From Chloroflexota bacterium (GTDB lineage Bacteria > Chloroflexota > Dehalococcoidia > Lucifugimonadales > UBA3495): 64,000 nucleotides of DNA. The DNA lies in NCBI GenBank assembly GCA_026710825.1, contig JAPOQH010000020.1, positions 1 through 64,000 on the forward strand. Direction: 5' to 3'. This document shows, one piece after another, positions 1 to 8,415 of this stretch (position 1 is the first letter of the stretch; every line of letters starts with the position of its first letter). The notes beneath the pieces were generated by a model. That model was given only the letters and a program-made list of their open reading frames with translations, was not told the origin of the DNA and did not search any database. The translations under genes and the position numbers were made by a program.

Positions 1-186
1 CCCGCGTGTACATTGGCGTAACATATCGTCTGAGCCACGGAACTACCGTCCCTCAATAGTTGCGTACCCCCGGCCGTACGCTGACAACGATGCAACGGGA
101 ATCCTGCCTCCCCAACCAACTAAAAACCCCAAGAACCCCGAAAGGAGAAACCGCCAACCCAAACACCGCAACCACCGATCAACCCT

Positions 187-210
187 AGGGGCGAATAATC
201 ATTCGCCCCT
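187..210. repeat. Palindromic hairpin, copy 1 of 3
   Basis: AGGGGCGAAT, a 4-base loop, then ATTCGCCCCT: a perfect 10-bp stem followed by CTCCGT. Closely similar stems with similar 3' flanks lie at 57313-57340 and 63395-63412. It could be a terminator stem of a gene left of the window or a small dispersed palindromic repeat. Confidence 0.7.
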
Positions 211-278
211 CTCCGTTCGCCCCCAACGACCGATTGTATGGGTGACCCACGGGTCGTCCCCACCTGACCCTCATTCTC

Positions 279-300
279 GTGGCGATCGACCGATCGCCAC
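279..300. promoter_or_regulatory. Perfect palindrome upstream of xdhC, possible operator
   Basis: GTGGCGATCG and its exact complement CGATCGCCAC are separated by only two bases (AC). It lies about 60 bp upstream of a -35-like TTGCAT (360-365) and 85 bp before TATAAT (385-390). A loop of two is too short for a good RNA hairpin, so a dimeric repressor site is more likely. No regulator gene is adjacent. Confidence 0.35.
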
Positions 301-359
301 TATCTGAACGGCCAACGTAGCATCCTGCGCGTTTTGGTCGCACTTGGCGATTGCGGATT

Positions 360-390
360 TTGCATCAGTAATCGCTCGTTGGAGTATAAT
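360..390 (+). promoter_or_regulatory. Candidate sigma70 promoter of xdhC
   Basis: TATAAT at 385-390 matches the -10 consensus exactly. The best -35 is TTGCAT at 360-365 with a long 19-nt spacer. The xdhC GTG lies 43 nt downstream of the -10. Confidence 0.45.
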
Positions 391-433
391 GCCGATATAG
401 CCCCCGCCGAGTACGTCCCAGGTAGGTGATGCC

Positions 434-1570
434 GTGCGTGAAGTAATCCAGGAAGCCGTCAACCAACTCGACTCGGGTAACCCGTGTGTTCTTGCCACCG
501 TGGTCCGTACCAACGGCTCCACGCCCCAGAAGGCCGGCGCCATGCTCCTCGTGCGTGAGGACGGCACCGCCGTCGGAACCCTGGGCGGCGGGTGCGTCGA
601 AGGCGACATCTGGTTCGCCGCCCGCGAGATCCTCCGCAATCAGGGTGGACCGGAGTTCAAAGACTATTACCTCAATGAGGACATCGCCGCCCGCGACGGT
701 TTGGTCTGTGGCGGCACCATGTATTTTTACCTCGAACCGTTCTGGGAAACCGACGATTTCTCCGACATCGGCAGTGAACTCGTCGGCGCATACGATGGTG
801 CAGAACCCGCTGCTCTGGCCACCGTAGTCCGCTCCGAGGGCGACACCGCCACACTCGGCGCCAAACTCCTCCTCCGCTCCGATGGCTCTGTCGCCGGCAG
901 CATCGGCACCTCCGTACTCGATGAAACCGCCCTTGAGGTCGCCTCGCGCGTCGCCGCGGTCGGCGCCAACGAGTCTGTAACCATCGATGAAAAAACCGAA
1001 TTGTTCGTGGAGGGTTTCACCACTCCGCCAACCTTGGTGATGGTCGGAGGCGGACACGTCGGCAAAGCCACCGCCGACCTGGCTCACCGCCTCGGATACC
1101 GCGTCTACATCGTCGACGACCGCGAGGATTTCTCCAATCCGGATCGCTTCCCCTACGCCGAGGAGACCATCGTAACCTCCTACACCGATTGGGCCCAGCA
1201 TCTGGATATCAACGTCAATAGTTTCATCGTGGTTGCGTCGCGGGGCCACTGGTTCGACGACGTCGCCTTGGAATCCGCGCTCACCACTCGCGCCCGGTAC
1301 ATCGGCCTGCTCGGCAGCCGTCGCAAGACCCTGATGATCTACCAGCGCCTTATCCAGGAGGGCATCCCCGTGGAGCGCCTCGCCGAGGTGCGCGCGCCCA
1401 TCGGCCTGGACATCGGCGCTCTCGAACCCGAGGAGTTGGCGGTCAGTATCATGTCCGAGATCATCATGGCCCGCCGGGGCGGCAAGGGCAGCCCCATGAC
1501 CATGGACGACTGGTACCTCGAACGCGCCGAGCGCCGCGCCCACCGCGCCATGGGCCTCCCAGCGGACTGA
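434..1570 (+). CDS. xdhC: XdhC/CoxF family molybdenum hydroxylase maturation factor
   Basis: 378 aa with the two-part XdhC architecture: an N-terminal domain with the GGGCVEGD signature near residues 51-58, and a C-terminal Rossmann-like domain starting VMVGGGHVGKA near residue 202. XdhC proteins bind molybdenum cofactor and sulfurate it for insertion into xanthine dehydrogenase or CO-dehydrogenase-type enzymes. The GTG start sits behind an AGGTAGGT-like ribosome site; no in-frame ATG fits better. A MocA-like nucleotidyltransferase two genes downstream supports a role in molybdenum cofactor handling. The hydroxylase subunits themselves are not in the window, so the client enzyme is unknown. 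Confidence 0.9.
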   Translation: MREVIQEAVNQLDSGNPCVLATVVRTNGSTPQKAGAMLLVREDGTAVGTLGGGCVEGDIWFAAREILRNQGGPEFKDYYLNEDIAARDGLVCGGTMYFYLEPFWETDDFSDIGSELVGAYDGAEPAALATVVRSEGDTATLGAKLLLRSDGSVAGSIGTSVLDETALEVASRVAAVGANESVTIDEKTELFVEGFTTPPTLVMVGGGHVGKATADLAHRLGYRVYIVDDREDFSNPDRFPYAEETIVTSYTDWAQHLDINVNSFIVVASRGHWFDDVALESALTTRARYIGLLGSRRKTLMIYQRLIQEGIPVERLAEVRAPIGLDIGALEPEELAVSIMSEIIMARRGGKGSPMTMDDWYLERAERRAHRAMGLPAD

Positions 1571-1680
1571 GGTTCCTCTGGCGAATCCCTTCCCCGATTC
1601 CGAAGATATATTGGCCGGGCTAGAAACCAGCCCGGCCTTTGCCTTTCCGTACCCGGCCCAAGGGTAAACTCGTCATCGGC

Positions 1681-2820
1681 ATGACGCCTCCGCCCGACGC
1701 CAACGTCTCCCCGGCAGTGGGCGGCTCGTCTCCGCGGTTCCACGACCTCGACGCACTCCGTGCCACGGCTATGTTGCTCGGTGTCGTGCTGCACGCGACG
1801 CTGTTCCTGATCCCTGGCGCATGGCCCATCCAGGATGCCTGGGCCGGATCAGTCCATCCTCGGGAGAACCCATACGGGTACCTGCTGTCCGCCATCCATG
1901 GATTCCGAATGCCCGTGTTCTTCCTGCTCAGCGGATTTTTCACCGCGTTGTTGTGGCAGCGCCGCGGCCTCAAAGAGATGGGCGTCCAGCGCCTCAAGCG
2001 CATTGCCCTCCCCTTGGCAATCGGCTCATTGACCATCGTCCCGATCAACGTCTGGTTGCTGGCCGGCGCCGATTTCGATCCGGCGTGGTGGCCGGTCTAC
2101 TGGCTGGATAGCCTCCACCACCTCTGGTTCCTCTGGATCCTGCTCCTGCTGGTCGCTGCTTTCGCGGTTGCCGTCTGTTTGGGTTTGCAATTCGCCCATC
2201 GTCTATGGTGGCTGGCGATCCCCGCAACCTTGCTGCCGCAACTGTTGATGCTCGAGCCAATCTTCGGCCCCGACACATCCGATGGCCCGGTCCCGAACCC
2301 GGTGGTGTTGGCCTACTACGCGCTGTTCTTCGCATTCGGCGCATTCTGTTACCGTCGGGACATCGTGGTCAGTCGCCGTTGGGCGATCGCGCTGATCCCC
2401 GCGCTCACGGTCATATTCCTGTCGGGTCTGGTATTCCTCTACGAATCCCCCGCGCCATGGGCCGCCTACCTGTCAGCGGTATTCCAGGCGACCTACGCGT
2501 GGCTTATGTGTTTCGGCTTGATGGGCCTGTTCCGTTGGGTCGCCGCTCGGGAGAGGTTTTGGGTGCGGTACGTTTCAGATGCCTCATATTGGATCTACCT
2601 CTGGCACCTGCCCCTGATCATTGCCGGGCAATCGTTATTGGTCGGCCTGCCGCTCAACCCGCACCTCAAATTCGCCCTGCTGTGTTTGGCCGTCCCGGCG
2701 ATCCTCCTGGTGGTCTATCAAATCGGCGTCCGCTATACTCCCGTTGGAACTTTTCTCAACGGACGCCGAAACCGCCGCACGCCAGCAATCGCACGCCGGC
2801 CGGTCGGCGGCAATGCCTGA
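1681..2820 (+). CDS. Acyltransferase 3 family integral membrane protein
   Basis: About 379 aa starting at ATG 1681; a TTG at 1639 would add 14 residues. The opening DLDALRATAMLLGVVLHA is typical of acyltransferase family 3 (OafA/MdoC type), with the family's early Arg and His. It is followed by about ten hydrophobic helices, including a late YWIYLWHLPL helix. Members O-acylate sugars, glucans or peptidoglycan at the membrane. It sits between xdhC and a MocA-like gene, and its stop overlaps the next start, so it is cotranscribed, but nothing in the sequence ties it to molybdenum metabolism. The substrate cannot be read from sequence. Confidence 0.85.
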   Translation: MTPPPDANVSPAVGGSSPRFHDLDALRATAMLLGVVLHATLFLIPGAWPIQDAWAGSVHPRENPYGYLLSAIHGFRMPVFFLLSGFFTALLWQRRGLKEMGVQRLKRIALPLAIGSLTIVPINVWLLAGADFDPAWWPVYWLDSLHHLWFLWILLLLVAAFAVAVCLGLQFAHRLWWLAIPATLLPQLLMLEPIFGPDTSDGPVPNPVVLAYYALFFAFGAFCYRRDIVVSRRWAIALIPALTVIFLSGLVFLYESPAPWAAYLSAVFQATYAWLMCFGLMGLFRWVAARERFWVRYVSDASYWIYLWHLPLIIAGQSLLVGLPLNPHLKFALLCLAVPAILLVVYQIGVRYTPVGTFLNGRRNRRTPAIARRPVGGNA

Positions 2821-3493
2821 TCGATTCCACGCTGATCCCATGCCAGAGCCAGCCGAACGCCCCTTTACCTCTGCCATCCTTCTGGCCGCTGGCGTCTCTC
2901 GCCGCATGGGCACGCTGAAGGCCCTGCTGGATTGGCACGGCCGCCCGCTGATCATGCACCAGATTGTGTCCCTTCGAGAAGCTGGCGCCGACGAGGTGGT
3001 CGTGGTCGTGGGCCACCGCGCCGACGAACTCCAGGCCCGCATCGGCGCCAATCGCGACGTCTATTTCGCGGGCAATGTACGGTGCGTGATCAACACCTCC
3101 TACTCAGAGGGCAAGACCACATCCATCAAAATCGGATTGATGGGGATCACCAATGATCCGGATCACCGGGGCCCCATCCTCATGTTGAACGTCGACCAAC
3201 CCCGAAGCCCGTCAATCATCCGTCAGGTCTTGTCCGCCCACGCCGACCACCCTGACCTGCTGATCACAATCCCCACGTGCAACGGAAAGGGCGGCCACCC
3301 CATCGCCATCAGTCGCTCCCTGCATCAGGAAATGCTGGAAATTACTGAGGCGACCGAAGGCATGCGCGCCGTCACCGAGCGCCACAAGCAGTCATCCCAG
3401 CGCGTGGAACTCGGAGCCCCCGAGCTGCTCTGGGATGTCAATACGCCTGAGCAATATCAGTCCGCGCTGGCGGCCTCCAGGGCGGTTCACTGA
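2813..3493 (+). CDS. MocA/MobA-like molybdenum cofactor nucleotidyltransferase
   Basis: 226 aa if started at ATG 2813, which overlaps the previous stop by 8 bp; ATG 2840 is the alternative. The nucleotide-binding motif LAAGVSRRMG lies at residues 24-33 with the following Lys at 36, then DEVVVVVGH and the metal-site segment MLNVDQPR. This is the NTP_transf_3 family of MocA (CTP:molybdopterin cytidylyltransferase) and MobA. With xdhC in the same unit, cytidylation of molybdopterin for a xanthine-dehydrogenase-type enzyme is the likely role. CTP versus GTP preference is inferred from context only. Confidence 0.8.
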   Translation: MPDRFHADPMPEPAERPFTSAILLAAGVSRRMGTLKALLDWHGRPLIMHQIVSLREAGADEVVVVVGHRADELQARIGANRDVYFAGNVRCVINTSYSEGKTTSIKIGLMGITNDPDHRGPILMLNVDQPRSPSIIRQVLSAHADHPDLLITIPTCNGKGGHPIAISRSLHQEMLEITEATEGMRAVTERHKQSSQRVELGAPELLWDVNTPEQYQSALAASRAVH

Positions 3494-3520
3494 TTCCGAA
3501 TCATATAGTCACAAAAAGAA

Positions 3521-3570
3521 GGGACCGGGACCCGATAAACAGTCGGTGTCCCGGCCCTCACTTTTCTCAT
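3521..3570 (+). terminator. Rho-independent terminator after the xdhC unit
   Basis: GGGACCGGGAC (3521-3531) pairs with GTCCCGGCCC (3548-3557) with one mismatch. An inner CCGA/TCGG (3533-3536 with 3543-3546) extends the stem, and CACTTTTCTC follows. It lies 28 nt past the MocA-like stop. Confidence 0.75.
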
Positions 3571-4014
3571 CGGCTCTGCCGTCCCTCCGACTGTGCTCGG
3601 AGTTCCCCGCCTTCTCGGGAGCGCCTTGGCTGCGCTGCGTCTGGCGGCCTGGCGTCGTTAGCGCCGAATCACGGCCCGCTCGATGCGGTTTCGCCCCTGT
3701 TGGCGGCCCCGCGGTGTCGTCACACTACGTCGGCTCCGCCAACGGGGCGGTTACAAGGGAATTGCCAACTATGGTTCAGCTTTATCAACGAAACCACGTC
3801 TAACCTCCTAGATGACGACGGCTCATTACCATCGGGTTTTCGGTGTGTGGGGGTTCCCTGCAACCCCAGCACCTTGAATAAATAATATAATGTATCGTGA
3901 TGCTTGTCAACACCCTTAACCGGCAATTTCACCCTGAAATTACCCGTATTTCCCGTTGTCCTCCGCGGATGGGATAAACTAGCCTGGCATCATTGATTTG
4001 GGAGCAACTTTGGG
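3571..4014. other. Intergenic region before monooxygenase 1
   Basis: No gene is supported. The stretch contains a hairpin GGGGTT-N6-AACCCC (3850-3867), a TATAAT (3886-3891) without a good -35, and a locally AT-rich segment at 3870-3960. It is probably the promoter and leader of the flavin monooxygenase at 4015. Confidence 0.5.
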
Positions 4015-5217
4015 ATGAGTGATTCCAACGGCAACGGAACGGGCCCGGCGCAAACCGTTCCAAGCGTGTATGGGAGCGACGGCGTTACCATCATCGGGAT
4101 GATCGGGGTCGTCCGTGAGGCCGCGAACAACCATGGCGCTACCCTTAGCCTTTTCGGCGGCGGCATCAACCCTGGAGCGGAAGTTCCATCGGGCGTGGAC
4201 CCCGATTACATCCTTGATTTCGCGCGGACCCACGAGCAGGCCGGTTTCGACATGGTCCTGACCGGCTACTCATCCTCCACGCCGGACGGTTTCGAGGTTG
4301 CGGGTTATGCCGCCGCCCATACCAAACGTCTCGGCTACCTCATCGCGCATCGTCCCGGTTTCATCGCACCCTCCCTTACTGCCCGCAAGGCTGCCACCTT
4401 GGACCAACTGACCAACGGCCGCATCGCGCTGCACATCATCACCGGCGGCAACGACCTTGAACAGCGGCAGGATGGCGATTGGCTGGACCATGACGCCCGG
4501 TACCGGCGCACCGATGAATACCTCGACGTGATGCGCCGTATATGGACCGAACACGAGCCATTCGACCATGAGGGTGAGTTCTACCGGTTTCAGGATGCGT
4601 ACAGTCAGGCGCGGTGCCGGCAGAGCCCCCATGTGCCGCTGTTTTTCGGCGGCGCTTCCGATATCGCGTTGGACGTAGCCAGCCGCCGTGCCGACCTTTT
4701 CGCACTGTGGGGTGAACCCCGCGCGTCCATCAGCCAGCGCATTGCTGACGTCAGGAACCGGGTGACGTCGGCGGGCCGGGATCCCTCTACGATGCGTTTC
4801 AGCCTGTCTGCCCGGCCTATCCTGGCTCCAACCGAGGACCAGGCTTGGGAACGCGCCGAGCAAATCCTGGCCCGAATCAAGCAAGCCACCAGCGGCCGCA
4901 TCACCCCCGGAGTGCCGACCCGGCCCCAGTCGGAAGGAGCGTGGCGACTGCTCCGTTTCGCAGCCGAAGGCAACGTCCATGACGAGCGGCTTTGGATGCC
5001 CATCGCTGCTGCCAGTGGCGCTTCCGGTAGCACTACCTGTCTCGTCGGAACTCCTCAACAGGTCGCCGACTCCCTGTTGGCATACTACGACTTGGGTTGC
5101 ACCGCGTTTATAATCCGCGGATTCGACCCCCTCGCCGACGCCGCCGAATACGGAAAGGAACTCATTCCCCTCGTCCGCGAAGGGGTGGTCCAACGCAAAG
5201 CCAAAATTACGCACTAG
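4015..5217 (+). CDS. SsuD-like flavin-dependent monooxygenase (luciferase-like fold)
   Basis: 400 aa, close to the 380-residue alkanesulfonate monooxygenases. Family segments include DFARTHEQAGFDMVLTGYS, then AHRPGFIAPSLTARKAATLD, LTNGRIALHIITGG and LFFGGASDIALDVASRRAD, in the order seen in SsuD/NtaA proteins. Such enzymes use FMNH2 from a separate reductase and O2 to oxygenate organosulfur or other organic substrates. It starts a unit with an aminotransferase 32 nt downstream. The substrate is unknown; it is the SsuD-most-similar of the three luciferase-like enzymes in this window. A flavin-reductase-like gene at 11835 could supply reduced flavin. Confidence 0.88.
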   Translation: MSDSNGNGTGPAQTVPSVYGSDGVTIIGMIGVVREAANNHGATLSLFGGGINPGAEVPSGVDPDYILDFARTHEQAGFDMVLTGYSSSTPDGFEVAGYAAAHTKRLGYLIAHRPGFIAPSLTARKAATLDQLTNGRIALHIITGGNDLEQRQDGDWLDHDARYRRTDEYLDVMRRIWTEHEPFDHEGEFYRFQDAYSQARCRQSPHVPLFFGGASDIALDVASRRADLFALWGEPRASISQRIADVRNRVTSAGRDPSTMRFSLSARPILAPTEDQAWERAEQILARIKQATSGRITPGVPTRPQSEGAWRLLRFAAEGNVHDERLWMPIAAASGASGSTTCLVGTPQQVADSLLAYYDLGCTAFIIRGFDPLADAAEYGKELIPLVREGVVQRKAKITH

Positions 5218-5249
5218 CTTGCCAACCCCCGCAATATCGGAGGCCCAGA

Positions 5250-6461
5250 ATGGTAGATTACGCCGCCCTGTTTTCCCGCAACCTCCCTCGCGCCGTCTCA
5301 TCTCCTCCGGGGTCGGATGCCCAAACCAGGTACATATTCTCGGTCACCAACGCCGTGCCCGAGGTCATCGATTCCGATGAGTATCTGACGGCGATTCGAG
5401 CGGGCCTGGAATCCGGCGGCCCCAACTCGCTGGCGGCGTACCCACCCACCGGAGGGCATGTTGGACTGCGAGAATTTGTCGCGCAGCGACTGGCCTCCAA
5501 TCGCGGATTTAACGCTTCGCCGGACGACGTTGTAATCACGGACGGGGCCGGCGGCGCCATCAATATCCTCCTCGATTCATTCATCAATCCCGGGGATCCG
5601 GTACTCGTCGAGGAATTCACCTACATGGGCAGTCTCCGCATGATGCTCGAACGCGGCGCCGAACCGGTGCACGTGGCCTGCGACGAAGACGGCATGCTGC
5701 CCGACGCTTTAGAAGAGGCTATCAACACCCTGGAAACGGCTGGGCGCCGGCCCAAATTCGTGTGGTTGATACCGGTGTATCAGAACCCCCTGGGTTTCTC
5801 CTCATCCATGCAGCGTCGTCGCGCCCTGTTGGAGGTCGCCCAAAGCCACGGCATCCCCATATTGGAGAACGAGTCCTACGCCGATTTCCAAATCGACGGC
5901 GATCCGTTGCCTACAGCATTTTCCGGGCTCAGCGACCAGGGCGATGTGTTTTACGTTTCGTCCTTCACCAAATTGCTCGGATGCGGTTTGCGCGTGGGAT
6001 TCGGAGTTTTGCCCCCGGGCGTACGTGAAGCCTTGCCCCAGGTCAATGCGCAAAACCTGCCCCGCCGGGGCGTTAGCCACCTGGCCACCATGATGGTGTA
6101 CGAATACATGCGCGAGCACGAGGCAGAGCACATCGAGAACGTCAGGAACGCTCTCCTGGTCCGCCGCGACGCGATGCTCAGCGCGTTGGAGGAGAATTTC
6201 CCCTCGTTCTGCGAGTGGACCACTCCCCGCGGCGGGATGCTGGTGTTTGTCCGATTACCCGAGGGCGCGGATACCTGGGCAACGCTGGCGAAAGCCACTG
6301 AGCGCGACGTCAAATACAACCCCGGCGGAGTGTTCCGCGCGGACCGGGATCGCAACAACTACCTCAGACTGACCTACAGCCATAATTCGCCCGAGGAGAT
6401 ACGCGAGGGGATCGCTCGACTCGCGGAGTTGTTCCGCGAGGAAGGTTATTTCGAGGGATAG
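5250..6461 (+). CDS. PLP-dependent aminotransferase class I/II (2-aminoadipate/LysN-like)
   Basis: 403 aa from ATG 5250, which follows a GGAG site at the right distance; the open frame runs further upstream but that part is low-complexity and lies inside the preceding gene. The PLP lysine is K241 in SSFTKLLGCGLRVGF. The N-terminal SLAAYPPTGGHVGLREF and the VWLIPVYQNPLGFS segment match the MocR-C/LysN/ARO8 group of fold-type I aminotransferases, which act on 2-aminoadipate, aromatic or branched amino acids. The donor and acceptor cannot be told from the sequence. Confidence 0.88.
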   Translation: MVDYAALFSRNLPRAVSSPPGSDAQTRYIFSVTNAVPEVIDSDEYLTAIRAGLESGGPNSLAAYPPTGGHVGLREFVAQRLASNRGFNASPDDVVITDGAGGAINILLDSFINPGDPVLVEEFTYMGSLRMMLERGAEPVHVACDEDGMLPDALEEAINTLETAGRRPKFVWLIPVYQNPLGFSSSMQRRRALLEVAQSHGIPILENESYADFQIDGDPLPTAFSGLSDQGDVFYVSSFTKLLGCGLRVGFGVLPPGVREALPQVNAQNLPRRGVSHLATMMVYEYMREHEAEHIENVRNALLVRRDAMLSALEENFPSFCEWTTPRGGMLVFVRLPEGADTWATLAKATERDVKYNPGGVFRADRDRNNYLRLTYSHNSPEEIREGIARLAELFREEGYFEG

Positions 6462-6570
6462 ACCCTAGCTATGCCCGCCAAACAGGGAGGCCAGTGGACA
6501 TTATCTAGGGCCCGCACCGGGAACGTGGAACGTTTGCGGACCCCTACCAAGGTCGGAGGATTAGCGGCAG

Positions 6571-7062
6571 CTAGGAGCTTCTGAGCCGCGCCCGCTCACG
6601 ACCCTCGATAAAATGCACCGCTTCGTCCGGGCTGATCCGCCCCACCGGACCGCTGGCGTACATCGCGCCCAGGACCGTCCCGCCGCGTCCCAACAGGAAC
6701 TCGGTTGGCTGTATGTAGCCGCCCCGGTCGTCGGACCACCACGACCCCAACAGGTCAGCCTGCTCCCGCGTAATGCCGTAGGCCATGGGGAATGAAACCC
6801 CGGCCTTTTCCGCAATTTCCTGCACCACTTCCTTGGGCTCCACGCTTGCCCCAACGATGGCAACTCCCATCTCCGCCAGGGCGTCTTGTTCCTTCTGCCA
6901 CGCGGCCAACTGCCGCGCGCAATATGGTCACCAAACACCGCGATAGAAAAGCACCGCGAGGTATCGCGACGACATGTCGTCTGGCAGCGCCAACGAACCT
7001 CCGTCGATCAGGTCAAACGCAAACGGCGGAAGTCGGTCGCCCTGTTGAAGTTTTTCACTCAT
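6571..7062 (-). CDS. Selenocysteine-containing redoxin/peroxiredoxin-like protein (in-frame UGA)
   Basis: Read from ATG 7062 this encodes 163 residues through an in-frame TGA at 6930-6928. Upstream of the TGA the frame gives SRYLAVLFYRGVW; downstream it gives PYCARQLAAWQKEQDALAEM and then a complete AhpC/TSA-type fold. The motif is therefore RGVW-U45-PYC48, exactly where this family has the redox CxxC (FYRGxWCPYC). A GGGGGA ribosome site precedes the ATG at 9 nt, and no alternative start after the TGA would retain the active site. A SECIS-like hairpin follows the UGA. The gene is 24 nt behind a flavin monooxygenase and probably cotranscribed, suggesting peroxide or thiol redox work linked to that enzyme. 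Without Sec insertion the product would be a 44-residue stub. Confidence 0.88.
6896..6921 (-). promoter_or_regulatory. Candidate bacterial SECIS element of the redoxin gene
   Basis: On the minus strand CGCGCGGC (6919-6912) pairs with GCCGCGTG (6906-6899), eight pairs with one G-U, around the loop AGTTG. A G bulge then allows two more pairs. The loop starts 16 nt after the UGA and has G at its second position, which meets the known bacterial SECIS rule (small stem, G in the first two loop bases, 16-37 nt from UGA). Confidence 0.65.
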
Positions 7063-7086
7063 GGGTGTGTATCCCCCGATTCGGCG

Positions 7087-8310
7087 CTAGTCGCCGACCG
7101 CTTCGGCAGTCTCGGATTTGAGCTTTTCCGGCCACCACGGGTCGTCGTATTCGTTGAACAACCCCTTGATGTGGGGCATGACCTCGTTAGCAAACAGGTC
7201 GGTGTTCTTTTTGACCAGTTCCGGCGGCATGCTGCCAATCTGCAGCAGCACCATCAGATGGCCGATCCGTAGCAGTTCGCAGGCCTCCGTCAGCTTACGT
7301 CGCACAGTTTCCGGGCTGCCGGCAATTACGTGGCCCTGCTCGATGTAATCCTTCCAGTTGTTCTCTTTGGCCGTACGCTGAGCCTCTTCACCCATCTGCG
7401 GCCTCAGCGATTTGCGTATGGAGTCTATCGAGCGATAGCCTGGCGATTCGGCAAACGGCGGGTACACCCGCAGCATCTTTTCGTAGAAATACTTGACGTG
7501 TTCCTCGTAGTCCTTTTCCGCCTGCTCGTCCGTCTCCGCCACGCAAACCAGTTGCAGGAATCCCAGCCGATGCGGGTTGTCGTCGATTCCCCGCTCAGCC
7601 ACGCGTTCCCAATAGCCCTTCACGATGTTGTGTCCGCGCAGATACCCGTAATAGGACAGGTAGCAGTACACATAATCACGATCCAGTACCCAGTCCCAGG
7701 TTTCCAGGCTGCCCGAACCCGGCACCCACACCGGCGGGTGTGGTTCCTGCATCGGCCGGGGCCAAATGCTGATGTACCGCAGTTTGTTGTATTTGCCGTT
7801 GAAGATAGTCGGATGGTGCTGTGTCCACGCTTGCATCACCACGTCATGCGCTTCGGTGTGCCGGTCGCGCAGAGTGATCGGTACTTGCCCGTACGAAAAC
7901 GTGGTGTCCATTGAGGTGCCCACCGGGAACCCAGCCACCAAGCGCCCGCCCGAGATCACGTCGATCATCGCCATCTCTTCCGCCACGCGAACCGGCGGGT
8001 TGTACAGCGCAAGGCTGTTCCCCAGCACGATCACCGCGCCGTTGTTGGTGCTGTTCGCCAACACGGATGCGATCAGGTTTGGCGACGGCATGATGCCGTA
8101 TGCGTTGTTGTGGTGTTCGTTGACGCAGATGCCGTCAAACCCCACTTCGTCCGCGTAGCGAAGTTGGTCGATGTACTGTTCGTAGTACTCGTTCCCCTTC
8201 GCCGGATCGAAGTTCTCGTTGGGCAGATCGACCCAGGCGGAATGATGCTGCTCTGCGAAATCGTCCGGCAGGTCCTGGTAGGGCATCAGGTGGAAAAAGG
8301 AGACTTTCAT
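7087..8310 (-). CDS. Luciferase-like (LLM class) flavin-dependent monooxygenase 2
   Basis: 407 aa, starting MKVSFFHLMPYQDLP. The segments RYADEVGFDGICVNEHH and AEEMAMIDVISGGRLVAGFPVG are hallmarks of the bacterial luciferase-like TIM barrel. The C-terminal half has PHPPVWVPGSGS and the helical VIAGSPETVRRKL segment. It belongs to the longer branch related to LuxA and limonene or pyrimidine monooxygenases, not the SsuD branch of the gene at 4015. A hairpin (8369-8391) separates it from the hydrolase gene upstream, and a TACAAT (8363-8358) may be its own -10. The selenoprotein redoxin follows 24 nt after its stop. Substrate unknown. Confidence 0.88.
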   Translation of the reverse strand: MKVSFFHLMPYQDLPDDFAEQHHSAWVDLPNENFDPAKGNEYYEQYIDQLRYADEVGFDGICVNEHHNNAYGIMPSPNLIASVLANSTNNGAVIVLGNSLALYNPPVRVAEEMAMIDVISGGRLVAGFPVGTSMDTTFSYGQVPITLRDRHTEAHDVVMQAWTQHHPTIFNGKYNKLRYISIWPRPMQEPHPPVWVPGSGSLETWDWVLDRDYVYCYLSYYGYLRGHNIVKGYWERVAERGIDDNPHRLGFLQLVCVAETDEQAEKDYEEHVKYFYEKMLRVYPPFAESPGYRSIDSIRKSLRPQMGEEAQRTAKENNWKDYIEQGHVIAGSPETVRRKLTEACELLRIGHLMVLLQIGSMPPELVKKNTDLFANEVMPHIKGLFNEYDDPWWPEKLKSETAEAVGD

Positions 8311-8368
8311 AATCGCGAATCCTCAACGGCAAAACTCGGTGTCCCGAATGTCCCCGGATTGTAACATG

Positions 8369-8391
8369 GCGGTCCGGGAGCTCCGGACCGC
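8369..8391. terminator. Perfect hairpin between hydrolase and monooxygenase 2
   Basis: GCGGTCCGG and CCGGACCGC form nine pairs around a five-base loop. Read on the minus strand it is 24 nt past the hydrolase stop and just before a -10-like TACAAT, so it likely ends or attenuates the HIT-hydratase-hydrolase transcript. No long T-run follows on the minus strand. Confidence 0.5.
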
Positions 8392-8415
8392 TTATTAGTG
8401 ACTGGTGGCAATGCT

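Larger units (their letters stand above)
1..433. other. Non-coding left edge upstream of xdhC
   Basis: I see no convincing gene here. The stretch holds a perfect 10-bp stem (187-210, listed as a repeat), a perfect palindrome at 279-300 and a TATAAT at 385-390, so it is probably the end of an upstream unit followed by the xdhC promoter region. Confidence 0.6.

Noticed and set aside
365-1543. 392-residue minus-strand ORF opposite xdhC
   Set aside because: Mirror of a well-conserved XdhC gene with no recognisable domain; typical antisense shadow in GC-rich DNA.
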